In this document: positions 56,401 to 64,000 of the stretch, piece after piece
Layout of the letters: each line of letters opens with the position of its first letter
Position numbering within the stretch: the first letter of the stretch is position 1
Source: Amoebophrya sp. A120
Lineage: Eukaryota > Sar > Dinophyceae > Syndiniales > Amoebophryaceae
Direction: 5' to 3'
Length of the DNA stretch: 64,000 nt
NCBI GenBank assembly: GCA_905178155.1
Contig: CAJINV010000003.1
Location: 884,784 to 948,783 of the forward strand
Notes under the pieces: generated by a model
Database searches by the model: none
The model's input: the letters and a program-made list of their open reading frames with translations, nothing else
What the model was told of the DNA's origin: nothing
Translations under genes and position numbers: made by a program

Positions 56401-57107
56401 CCCATCCCCATACAATTTGTCATGCAAAACATGCATCAAATCCACTATTTGTCATGCAAAAAATGGATGGGGATGGGTGTTTTTTCCTCGATAAGTGTCC
56501 GCTCGAGGCTATGGTCACTCCGGATTACCTCGGGCGACCCAGCGGAGGCAAGAAACCCACAGCCGCAAACACAGCGGTGTCAAAGGCCGACAGTGTCAGC
56601 GCAGCGCCGATCAAGTTTGTCCCGAACGCGAGGAAGTGGATTTCCTATGTGACAGTGAAGAAAGCAGCAGATGTTGATGGTGCCGAAGTTGTTGACCATG
56701 CAGAACTCCAACCTGCGTCCATCGCTGCGATGATGCAACCCCGCAAGCTGAGCGACGCCGGAGAGCTACAGCCGGAAATCTACACGAAGCCCAAGCTGGT
56801 GATCGACAACTTGCTGTGGCTGGCCTGGAGGTTCGATTTCGACCCAGTCGCCTGGGTCAACAAGGAATTCCACCGCAATAAGACGGCAGAAGTGGCGAAC
56901 GGGAACGGCACGCCTCGCTTCCACCTGCTCCGCTTCAACCTAGAGACCATGGAATTCGGAGACTGGAGTGAGGAATGGTTTTCCCAGAAAAAGACAGAAT
57001 TAAACGCTGCCACGCAGGACGCGACAGACGTCGCAAAAGTCGAGTCAATAAAGGAAGAATGGGGCTGGACCCTTGACAGTTGGGCGGCAGCTATTGTCTA
57101 CATTTGA
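50423..57107 (+). CDS. Unknown single-pass membrane protein carrying a 4.8-kb composite intron
   Basis: Family not recognised. Exons 50423-50907, 55743-55975, 56215-56379 and 56494-57107 sum to 498 residues in one frame. Junction 1 is the 4.83-kb nested introner, junction 2 (55976-56214) is GT-AG phase 1, junction 3 is a 109-bp introner. Residues 1-85 are disordered ending in a basic coiled coil (TPEQLAEYQRRQKAARQRKV), followed by one hydrophobic helix at about 88-107 (LFKVGAFTLMVVVALGVKYV). The probably lumenal part includes EFLVKNAKAYHGPAFLADKV, AEWAHQRISDIYRDHRINHW, YKLVFARRCPLEAMVTPDYL and a C-terminal LVIDNLLWLAWRFDFDPVAW. The frame is preserved across the giant intron, so the gene is probably still expressed. 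ATG 50423 is the first in frame, in an AGC-ATG context. Confidence 0.72.
51041..51073 (+). repeat. Left TIR of the nested element
   Basis: 33 bp starting GGCATGGTACGG and ending AGCTCCATCGTG. Pairs with 55670-55702 with a single T/C difference at the eighth base. Confidence 0.93.
51184..51760 (+). repeat. Left 91-bp tandem array
   Basis: About six and a half units beginning at 51184, 51275, 51366, 51457, 51548, 51639 and 51731, spacing 91 bp each time. Each unit starts near CTTGGTCTCCGGTCCTCGGT and contains GACGAGATAAGAAGGTAGAA and GAGACACATGAAAGG. The units abut with no spacers. Outer units are more diverged than the middle ones. Confidence 0.92.
55077..55575 (-). repeat. Right 91-bp tandem array, inverted
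   Basis: Reverse-complement copies of the same unit; CGAGGACCGGAGACC recurs at 55168, 55259, 55350, 55441 and 55532 (spacing 91), with a diverged copy near 55077. It also contains CCTTCTTATGTGTCTGG and CTTCTTATCTC. With the left array it forms a long potential fold-back structure. Confidence 0.92.
55670..55702 (-). repeat. Right TIR of the nested element
   Basis: CACGATGGAGCTGCTGTTAT followed by TCCGTGCCATGCC; inverted partner of 51041-51073. Confidence 0.93.
56385..56493 (+). mobile_element. Introner-like element 14 (shortest, singleton)
   Basis: 109 bp with long arms: TATCCAAGAAAAAACACCCA (then TCCCCAT) at left, ATGGGGATGGGTGTTTTTTC (then CTCGATA) at right. Flanks ggtgt / agtgt (4 of 5). 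Between the arms lie TTTGTCATGCAAA repeated twice. Excision gives FARR/Q-CPLEAMVTPDYL. Confidence 0.9.
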
Positions 57108-57421
57108 TTTTTATGTAGTTCCGGTTGCCTGGCGTTGTCGTCCTCGCAAAAAGAAAAAAGCGACAAAAAAATCTCTGATGTACCGCTCGCGCGGACGGCG
57201 CACAAAATGTGCATTTTCATCGAGAGTTCTGGAGTGTGTTCTTGTTGGGCCCTCAGGGTTCTTTCATACACCCGCATGCCATGTCAGATTCTTCCTCGTC
57301 CTCCTTTATGATATCTCGATGAGGTTTTCCTTTTCGTTTTTCTTCGTATAAGTGATATCACCTTCGCCATCGGACTCGGAAAGAGTGGATACTAGCCCTA
57401 GCCGTAACTATTTCTGCCGAA
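57108..57421. other. Short intergenic gap, no gene seen
   Basis: 314 bp between the membrane-protein stop and the glycosyltransferase start; nothing recognisable. Confidence 0.6.
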
Positions 57422-59728
57422 ATGAGAATGTTTTTCACATCACAGCGAACAATTTGCCATTTTTCGAGGGTCTTCGCGGTCGCGCACTGTAGTTTCGTCG
57501 TGTTCCTTCTTGGTGGAAGAACAGGCTTCCCTCCCGGAGCCCCCGTCGAAGCAACGCCCTTGACGGAGCGACCGCGATGCTTCACACGGGTTGTGGTGAC
57601 ACCGTCCAAAAACGCGAGCGCCCGCTCTGTGTGGATCCCAATCATCAGCCAAGAAGGTGCAGTCCCACAACAAGATGATGCGCAACAAGGTTCCTGTCCA
57701 AAAGCAGCGGCAGCGTTTGCCTCCCAACTTTTGCAGGACTATGGAGCCGGACACGTACGCCTCCACTCCGGTCTGAATTTGACGCAGGAACTGGACATCC
57801 TATTCGATGGCATTAGTACACACAGTACGGACCAGCAAACTGGACAAGACCGTGCCACATCCGCCACCTACTTTGACGTTCCACATACGCACTTACGTGG
57901 CGACCCGGGCGGGCCACCATTCGGATCCGGTGAGGACGCGGGCGGAGCTGAAGCAAAAAGTGGGCCGGTCGCAGCTGGTGTCCCGTACGAGGCCCCAAGC
58001 GAACAGATTCCCATTTCTGTACCCTTGAAAACAATCATGACAGCACAACATGAAGCGACGCAAAATGGCGACCACGACGTCCCGCTTTATTTGCCACGAC
58101 TGAGAATCGAAAGCTACTCGTCCCGCGAGAAGACCAAACTGCACGTCTTCACCTACGGAGACATGTTGAACTCTTACCTGTGCGTCCTGTCCAGGCTGGT
58201 GCAACAACTCAACGGCGGGCGTCTCAATGTCCTCGGCGGTAGCAAGCTCCGGCGTCATAGCGACGAAGTCCTCGCCGCGCACGAACAGGGCGGCAACGCT
58301 GCGGGACTGGATTTTAACATTCGCGGTAGCAAGCTGGAGCAGGCCAGTCGCTTGTTTAGACATCTCACGGGAAGCGAGTTTGAAAGAAAAAGCAAGAGTG
58401 CCCCTACTTCAAATAAAGAAAGCAGAGAGAAAGAGTTTCTCGCCCCGGACGATGTCATTCTGCTGTCGGACGGGTTCGACGTTTTCGCGCAGAGGGATCT
58501 GCAGGGTCTGAAAGATACCTATTTTGACCTGGATTCTTCCGGCGGCGTCGTGTACTACGGCGGAGAAAAGAACTGCTGGCCAACACCACACCACAACATC
58601 ACCGAGGCAGACTTTGAGCGTCGCAACTGCCTGGTAGAACGCCGATGCCCCTACGATAACCAGCGCGGCCCGTGGCGACTGTATTACCACTTTCCTGAGG
58701 AGGACACGCCGCCAGGTGATGCAGCTGCAACGCGACCAAGTGCTGAAGACCGGCTCACAAAGTCCTCAAAAGAAGAGGAACATCAACATGTCCAAGATCA
58801 GCATAACCCTTACACGCACAAAAGCGGCGGCAGACTGAGTGTGCTAGGAAAGGACTTGTGCGTCCAAAACTTGAACAAGTACAGCCCGCCGGGCACGGAA
58901 ACGACGAACCGTTTTCCCTTTCTCAACGCGGGGCTGTCAATCGGCACGGTGCACGCCATTCAGAAACTATCGCGCCGCCTGTTTCAGCTCTACAAGGAGA
59001 CCAAGCAGCTCGACGACCAAGCGCTGCTTCTCGTCCTCGCGCTTGAGGAACATTTTGTCCGCGTTGAGCCGACCGGAAAACTCTTCTACAACGCGCACGG
59101 GTATGGTTCCGGCGACTTTGCCGATCCGGACCAGGAACTGTGCACGGGCGGCTACCTCCTGAAAGACGAAGGCGGTCCGGCGGCGAGCGTTGAAGACAGC
59201 AAGACGAAGATGAACAGTGGCGCGCAGCACTCACCGGCGCTGTTGTTCGGTGGGGCGAAGCGAGCGGGACGCGAATCAGTGCCAGAAAAAGGAGCGTCAG
59301 AGTTGCAGGTGACCAACTTGGCCAGCAAGCCCCAGGCTTCCTTCCTCGTGCATTTCAACGGACGTGGTCGTTGGTACATGCAGCGGTGTCGAGAGTTTTT
59401 CTTTTCCTTTGGGCTCGGAACCTGGAAGGGCGAAGCAGTTTCGCGAATACCGCACGAGGATCATATGGGTGCGTCATCTAGTACTGCGGGCGAGGACCAC
59501 GACCAGGCGGGTAGCGCCGCTCCTGTGGCGCAACCCGCGACACAAACTACAAGTAGAGATCAATCCCCACCACATCCACAACTAGAGACTGACCACTCGT
59601 ATTGCAGACTTTTCGACTACGAAAATTACGAGTATTTCGACGATCGAGTGCTCTGGGGCGAGGAGACCGTGTTTGCGATCAACTTTCAAGCAGAAAAGGC
59701 CGAAAGTGAGCATCAGTACTCGCTGTAA
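57422..59728 (+). CDS. PLOD-type (procollagen lysyl hydroxylase-like) glycosyltransferase
   Basis: A single 768-residue frame from ATG 57422. A hydrophobic N-terminal stretch at about 14-31 (VFAVAHCSFVVFLLGG) suggests a signal peptide or type II anchor and action in the ER/Golgi lumen. The catalytic GT-A-like domain begins near 235 (KLHVFTYGDMLNSYLCVLSR). The metal/sugar-nucleotide segment is VILLSDGFDVFAQ (about 344-356), followed by VVYYGGEKNCWPTP, PFLNAGLSIGT (about 498), LDDQALLLVLALEE (about 530) and a late LVHFNGRGRW that corresponds to the VHGNG motif of PLOD1-3. In that family the domain transfers galactose or glucose to hydroxylysine using a UDP-sugar and Mn2+. No C-terminal hydroxylase domain follows, so this is a stand-alone transferase. 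Two low-complexity inserts (about 420-470, 580-640). Acceptor unknown. Confidence 0.85.
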   Translation: MRMFFTSQRTICHFSRVFAVAHCSFVVFLLGGRTGFPPGAPVEATPLTERPRCFTRVVVTPSKNASARSVWIPIISQEGAVPQQDDAQQGSCPKAAAAFASQLLQDYGAGHVRLHSGLNLTQELDILFDGISTHSTDQQTGQDRATSATYFDVPHTHLRGDPGGPPFGSGEDAGGAEAKSGPVAAGVPYEAPSEQIPISVPLKTIMTAQHEATQNGDHDVPLYLPRLRIESYSSREKTKLHVFTYGDMLNSYLCVLSRLVQQLNGGRLNVLGGSKLRRHSDEVLAAHEQGGNAAGLDFNIRGSKLEQASRLFRHLTGSEFERKSKSAPTSNKESREKEFLAPDDVILLSDGFDVFAQRDLQGLKDTYFDLDSSGGVVYYGGEKNCWPTPHHNITEADFERRNCLVERRCPYDNQRGPWRLYYHFPEEDTPPGDAAATRPSAEDRLTKSSKEEEHQHVQDQHNPYTHKSGGRLSVLGKDLCVQNLNKYSPPGTETTNRFPFLNAGLSIGTVHAIQKLSRRLFQLYKETKQLDDQALLLVLALEEHFVRVEPTGKLFYNAHGYGSGDFADPDQELCTGGYLLKDEGGPAASVEDSKTKMNSGAQHSPALLFGGAKRAGRESVPEKGASELQVTNLASKPQASFLVHFNGRGRWYMQRCREFFFSFGLGTWKGEAVSRIPHEDHMGASSSTAGEDHDQAGSAAPVAQPATQTTSRDQSPPHPQLETDHSYCRLFDYENYEYFDDRVLWGEETVFAINFQAEKAESEHQYSL

Positions 59729-60162
59729 ATAACAGCAAACTTATCGTATTCAGGACGACGAGGGCTGCACATTGCTACGCATACGCAGCTAGAGAAAAGA
59801 TTTTGATTTTCATCCGAATAAAATTCGAAAGTTGTGTTGTCCGGCTGGCTCGGGCATCTTCATCTCCTCGTGAATTTCATACACACCGTCTCGTCGCAAC
59901 TCGTGTATTAGATGTCGCATTTCGAAGTGCGTTAACTGAGTGTGGCGAGAGTCCATTTTTGAAAAATCGAAACCGCTGGTTGACTCGGAGACATCGAAGC
60001 TGCGGAAAAGTCGCATGGTTCGTAATGCGGGTCGTGGAATCGATGTACATTGTTGCGTTTTTCGTTTCTTTGGCGCACACCTCCAGTGATTGAACGTTTC
60101 TTGATGCTGAAGTAAAGCAAAAGCACTTGAACCACCTCTTGGAAAAAAAACCTCTCACAATC
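59729..60162. other. Intergenic region, no gene seen
   Basis: About 430 bp with no supportable gene; the downstream frame is open from a TTG at 60127 but its first ATG is 60163. Confidence 0.6.
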
Positions 60163-62608
60163 ATGGGTGTGGTGTCACAATTTCTGCTTCCACCAGACCA
60201 CGCCGGAGTCCCATCCTTGCCCCGACATGTCGCGGGAAAGAATTTCGAAGCAACTTCTCCCGGTCTTTCCGAAGACCCCTGGTCCCCATCGTCTTTGTGG
60301 ACCGGAACCTCAGCGCCCTCGTCCTCGAGCGGGAAGAAAATTACCCTCTCTGTTTCCGCTCATCCGTTCAACGAAATAAAAAAGTCTGCTAGAAGTAGTT
60401 CTTCATCATTTCTAGACACGGTCGGCTCGCCCGCCAGGTCCGGCTCTTTCAAACGGATCCGCCAGCGGCTACGCAGTGGGCGGACGACACGGCTTTCGTC
60501 GCAAGATTTCTTCCCAACAAACGGCAGCGACGGGGGTTGTATGGTCACGACGGCGCAAACAAGTGTTGGCAAAAATCTTCACGAGTCAGCAAATGGTACA
60601 GCGAAACCGAGCCAGCATGTAGCAACGAGCTTTTTCCCGACCGTTTCCCCGGACCTGGTATCTTCTCTGGTAGCCGGCACGGGCACTCAGGTCTTGCGAC
60701 GCGGCACCGGCCAGCTGGCCAGGTACCTGTTTGGCGATCAAACCGCAGGCTCTAGTACAACTTCCGCGTTTGGTGTCAGCAGCGCCTTTCACCCGCTCAG
60801 CGGGGGAGGTACTATGGGCAAGAAGACGGCACAGCAGCAACTACACCAGACTCGGTTGCTGGAGGGAAAACTCAGTGGAGGGCGTAGCAGCAGACACACC
60901 TCGTTTCTGTCCCTGGCGGAGAATTTCGGGGCCATCGGCATCTTCTACGGGGTCGGCATTTTGATGTACGGCTTCACGCCCCACGATCAGTGGTCCGACA
61001 GCTACTTCCCCGAGGACAAGGGAAAGCCGGGGTTGGTCGACTGTCTCATCGAGGGCGGCTACTACGCCACACAGGTTTTAACCACCATCGGCTACGGCGA
61101 CGTGTACCCCAAGGGGAATTTTCTGCGCATCGTCAACATCTTCTACATCCTCGCGGGCGTCGGGGTCGCTGGCTCGCTGGTCTTGGGAACCATCACGGAC
61201 CAGATCACCGACAGGTGAAAATAGTTTTAGATGCTGCAGGAGTTTCATGAACTGCGCGGGCGGCTCAATTTTTCGTCGCCTAAGCACGCAAACTCCAGCT
61301 CCTGTCTCTCCCTGTTTTTGCTTGTTCGTTGTTTGTGAACAGATGTTATGTCCGAGCTGCATCACGTCGTTCTACTCCAGCAGATCGAGGTCGTGTAACT
61401 CTCATGCAATCATGATCGACAAAATAAAATTTCGTGCCACATCAACATTTATTATATACCAGGGTGAAAGACGCCGAGAAACGGCAGTTGCTGGCCACGC
61501 TGACGGACGCGGGTGATCCGCATGGTGCGGGTGGTAGTATGGAGAAGCCGGAGCGCGACCGGCTGAAACGACGAATGGAAGTGACCGAGGGAATGCTACT
61601 CGTCACGGTGCCCACGCTGCTCGGGTCTTTGGTGTATGGAGCCGTGCACAACTGGGGCGTCGCGGGGTCCCTGCACTGGGCCGTCGTAACGAACTCCACC
61701 GTATCAAATGCAAAAATGTCTGGGTCTGGAAGATTACGAGACTTGGCATGCTTGTCTGGGATGGCCAAAAAGCTTGTGATGCGTGTCCAAGAAGAGACTT
61801 TTTTGTCTTCCATGCAAAAACGCAGCTTGTCATGCAAAAGTCGCAACAAAACGAAGCGCAGACATTTCTAATGCTTCGCTGGGCATTACAGAGCGTTCAC
61901 TATTCCCAGCGCAGCATTACAAGTTTCCAGACCCGGACACATTTGCACTTGATAAACCGTCGGGTTCGGGGCCTACAGCATCGACAACCGCGCCATGCGA
62001 CTGTTCTCCATTGCCTACATGAATATCGCGGTCGCCAGTTTCGCGCTGGGTCTCACGAAACTCACCGGCGTTTTGTTGGACGTATTTAATATATCACGAC
62101 ATTGATTTTGATTCTGATTCATGAACATGATCAGTTGTCGCTCTTTTCTTGCAGCTATGCCTTCAGTTGAAAATTTTGTGAGAAAGCACAAAGTCAAGTG
62201 TGTCCATTGCCGCATGAACTGATGTGTAGTTCCCATGATCATGAGGCTTTCTTCTAGTTTCATCAGAGTTGTACTCGATGTGCATGAGTAACTTCTCCTC
62301 GCTTGAAACACGAACTACAGGAAGTACAAAGCAGCGAACTGGACCCGGACTCTGTCACGCTCGACCAAGCCTTGGGGATGGACAGCGACGGCGACAAGCG
62401 CGTGGACAAGTACGAATTTGCGACCGGTTGTCTCCTGTCCTGCGGCAAGGTAACGGAAACCGACATGACGCAAATCATGAACCGGTTTCGCCAACTCGAC
62501 CGGGACGGAAACGGCTTCCTCACCATTGAGGACCTCCCGGGCCAGTCGCAGCAGGGACAGACGCAGCCGGAAACTACACGACAGCCGACCGGGGCTGCTG
62601 CACAGTAA
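60163..62608 (+). CDS. Two-pore-domain K+ channel with C-terminal EF-hands (TPK-like)
   Basis: Exons 60163-61214, 61463-61696, 61955-62081 and 62321-62608 sum to 566 residues. Introns 1 and 3 are GT-AG (phases 2 and 0), intron 2 is an introner. Residues 1-250 are disordered and basic. The first 2TM-P unit has TM about 255-275 (GAIGIFYGVGILMYGF), selectivity filter TTIGYGD at about 307-313, TM 321-345. The second has TM about 394-412 (LLVTVPTLLGSLVYGAV), filter TVGFGA at about 429-434, TM 441-463. The cytosolic tail holds two canonical EF-hand loops, DSDGDKRVDKYE (about 492) and DRDGNGFLTIED (about 531). This is the architecture of Ca2+-regulated vacuolar TPK channels of plants and protists; dimers form one pore. 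The second filter ends in Ala where Asp is usual. The membrane is inferred, not shown. Confidence 0.9.
61702..61954 (+). mobile_element. Introner-like element 15 (family 2), inside a selectivity filter
   Basis: 253 bp. Left TATCAAATGCAAAAATGTCT(GGGTCTGG), right CCAGACCCGGACACATTTGC then ACTTGATA. Flanks caccg / aaccg. Excision joins NST to VGFGAYS at the second pore signature. Internal GCATGACAA / TTGTGATGC motifs. Confidence 0.9.
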
Positions 62609-64000
62609 AAAATGTAAACTCCAGCTACCTTTTTAACTTCAGCGAAAGTAGAAAAGCTGCCGACCCCGTGTCCAACACGCGTCATCTTTGCCTACTTCGG
62701 AGCTAAAACGGGTGGCGTCTAGTCACGTTTGGAAGCGCGAGCGTGATTGTTTTTTTGCACAAATGATAAAATGAAAAACTAAAACTCACGGCACTTGTTA
62801 CGTCAGATAACGATAAACAGCTACAGCACACACGAGATGAGTTGACCTTGTGAAAATATGTTACCCCTTACGCTTCGTCCCTTGTTTCCGTTTCATCCGC
62901 AAGGTTTTTTGATGAACTCGCTTCCTTTTGAAAGTCCTCGCACGAAAGCTTCGCAACGTATTTGAAAAAAGACCACTCGATGATATTCCTAGAAGTAGAA
63001 AAAGGTAAAACGCAAGAAACAGCAGTAAGTAGACCAATCTCAGTTTCATCGCTTGCGACTAAACTTGTATGGAAATGTAAACAGGTCAGAAGCTGACCAC
63101 AGCAACGCGAACGTAGAAGTAGTAGCAGAAAAATATCATGCAGAACTGGTGTAAATGGGCACACAGCAGCATTGCGTGCTGCCGACAACATAAATGTTTC
63201 CACTCGCTGCAATTACAAATGAATTTATGTCATTCAAAATTTGAACGCTGTCACCGCAGGCGCACCTCTTGTTCGTCGTTGTTGAGTTGTAAGCTGCCTC
63301 GATCCAAGTGCAAGTTGAAATTTTCGCTACTGTTAGAAGAGATCAACATATGACTTTTCCGAGCAGTGACAACTATTAGGTGCGCTCAATGATCACAATG
63401 CATTCCGCTGACGGTTCGTTTCAACAAATTGCGCACCCTAACACGTCGAGTTTAACGTCATTGGCAAGCATCGTCGCCAGAGATCAGAATAGGCACTGAA
63501 ATTTCGCTCAGTTCCCGCACAAACAATCGCTATCGGTAAACGTCAATCTAAGTTTGGGAGATCCTCGCACTACTTGGATGAAATTCAAAATGTGACTTCA
63601 TACTCCTATTCAGGTGTTGTCTTCATGATCAATGTGAGACAATATCGCTAAATACCCTGTTATTTCCAGCGCAAATGCACCAATTCCAATTCAATTGAAA
63701 ATGAAATTGCGTTTCCCATCCATCTTTGACGTGCTTAGGACCAATTTCATTTTGCATTGAAAGGTGTGCAGTAGCAGTGAAAGTCTCGCCAGGAAACGGA
63801 AACGGTTAGTACGTTGGTACAAAGCAGGCGGAACGGCCTTCTAAACTGGCAAGTAGCTCAAGACAAACTCAACAACAAGTTCAACTCAAAAATTATTACT
63901 AGTTGCAAACATCAACACTCCGCCACCGCCGTGTAAGATTGAACTCTACATATACTTTTTTGTTGTTGTCTCAACAACGTTCGTAGGAAGTGGAAAATCA
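62609..64000. other. Terminal region, no gene seen
   Basis: About 1.4 kb of AT-richer sequence downstream of the channel gene up to the window end. Short frames on both strands without family resemblance; a gene could start beyond the window. Confidence 0.55.

Noticed and set aside
1-64000. tRNA, rRNA, snRNA or spliced-leader RNA genes
   Set aside because: I looked for conserved tRNA boxes by eye, rRNA-like blocks and the dinoflagellate spliced-leader sequence and saw none; a covariance-model scan would be needed to exclude them.

Overview
The window is nuclear DNA from a protist eukaryote. Fifteen protein genes can be supported, all on the + strand. Most are multi-exon and encode proteins with long low-complexity Ser/Thr/Asn/acidic stretches. 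Fifteen coding interruptions are short elements with terminal inverted repeats (TIRs) and about 5-bp target duplications, and their boundaries cannot be GT-AG. One-directional gene order plus introner-like, non-canonical introns point to a syndinean dinoflagellate of the Amoebophrya type. This is an inference from architecture; no rRNA or spliced-leader gene was seen.

Layout: HEAT/armadillo-like protein (4399-9087); importin-5/karyopherin-beta-3 (10115-14338); large ankyrin protein (15322-19287); two-TM protein (20186-22362); low-complexity protein (22723-24213); three paralogous Sec14/CRAL-TRIO lipid-transfer proteins in tandem (24372-27538, 28649-30520, 32269-36720); small ankyrin protein (37424-38071); NSUN6-like tRNA/RNA m5C methyltransferase (38692-41289); a GC-rich island (about 41560-43090); XRN-family 5'-3' exoribonuclease (43893-47912); an unknown four-exon gene (48598-49636); an unknown membrane protein (50423-57107); PLOD-type glycosyltransferase (57422-59728); two-pore K+ channel with EF-hands (60163-62608).

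Two intron classes coexist in the same genes. Twenty-one introns are conventional GT-AG, including two of 42 and 44 nt, and are phase-consistent. Fifteen are introner-like elements that start TAT and end ATA (three ends are imperfect), are flanked by 5-bp duplications, and keep the frame only if the element plus one duplication copy is removed. They fall into TIR families: family 1 at 20874, 24914, 26325; family 2 at 25586, 32984, 61702; family 3 at 26924, 32720; family 4 at 36199, 50913; and singletons. They all share short GCATNACAA / TTGTNATGC motifs.

The most striking locus is 50913-55742. There a family-4 introner has itself been invaded by a 4662-bp DNA element (51041-55702) with 33-bp TIRs, an 8-bp target duplication and two inverted arrays of a 91-bp unit. 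This leaves a 4.83-kb composite intron in a gene whose reading frame is still intact. The exon models were worked out by hand from frame and phase; there is no transcript evidence.
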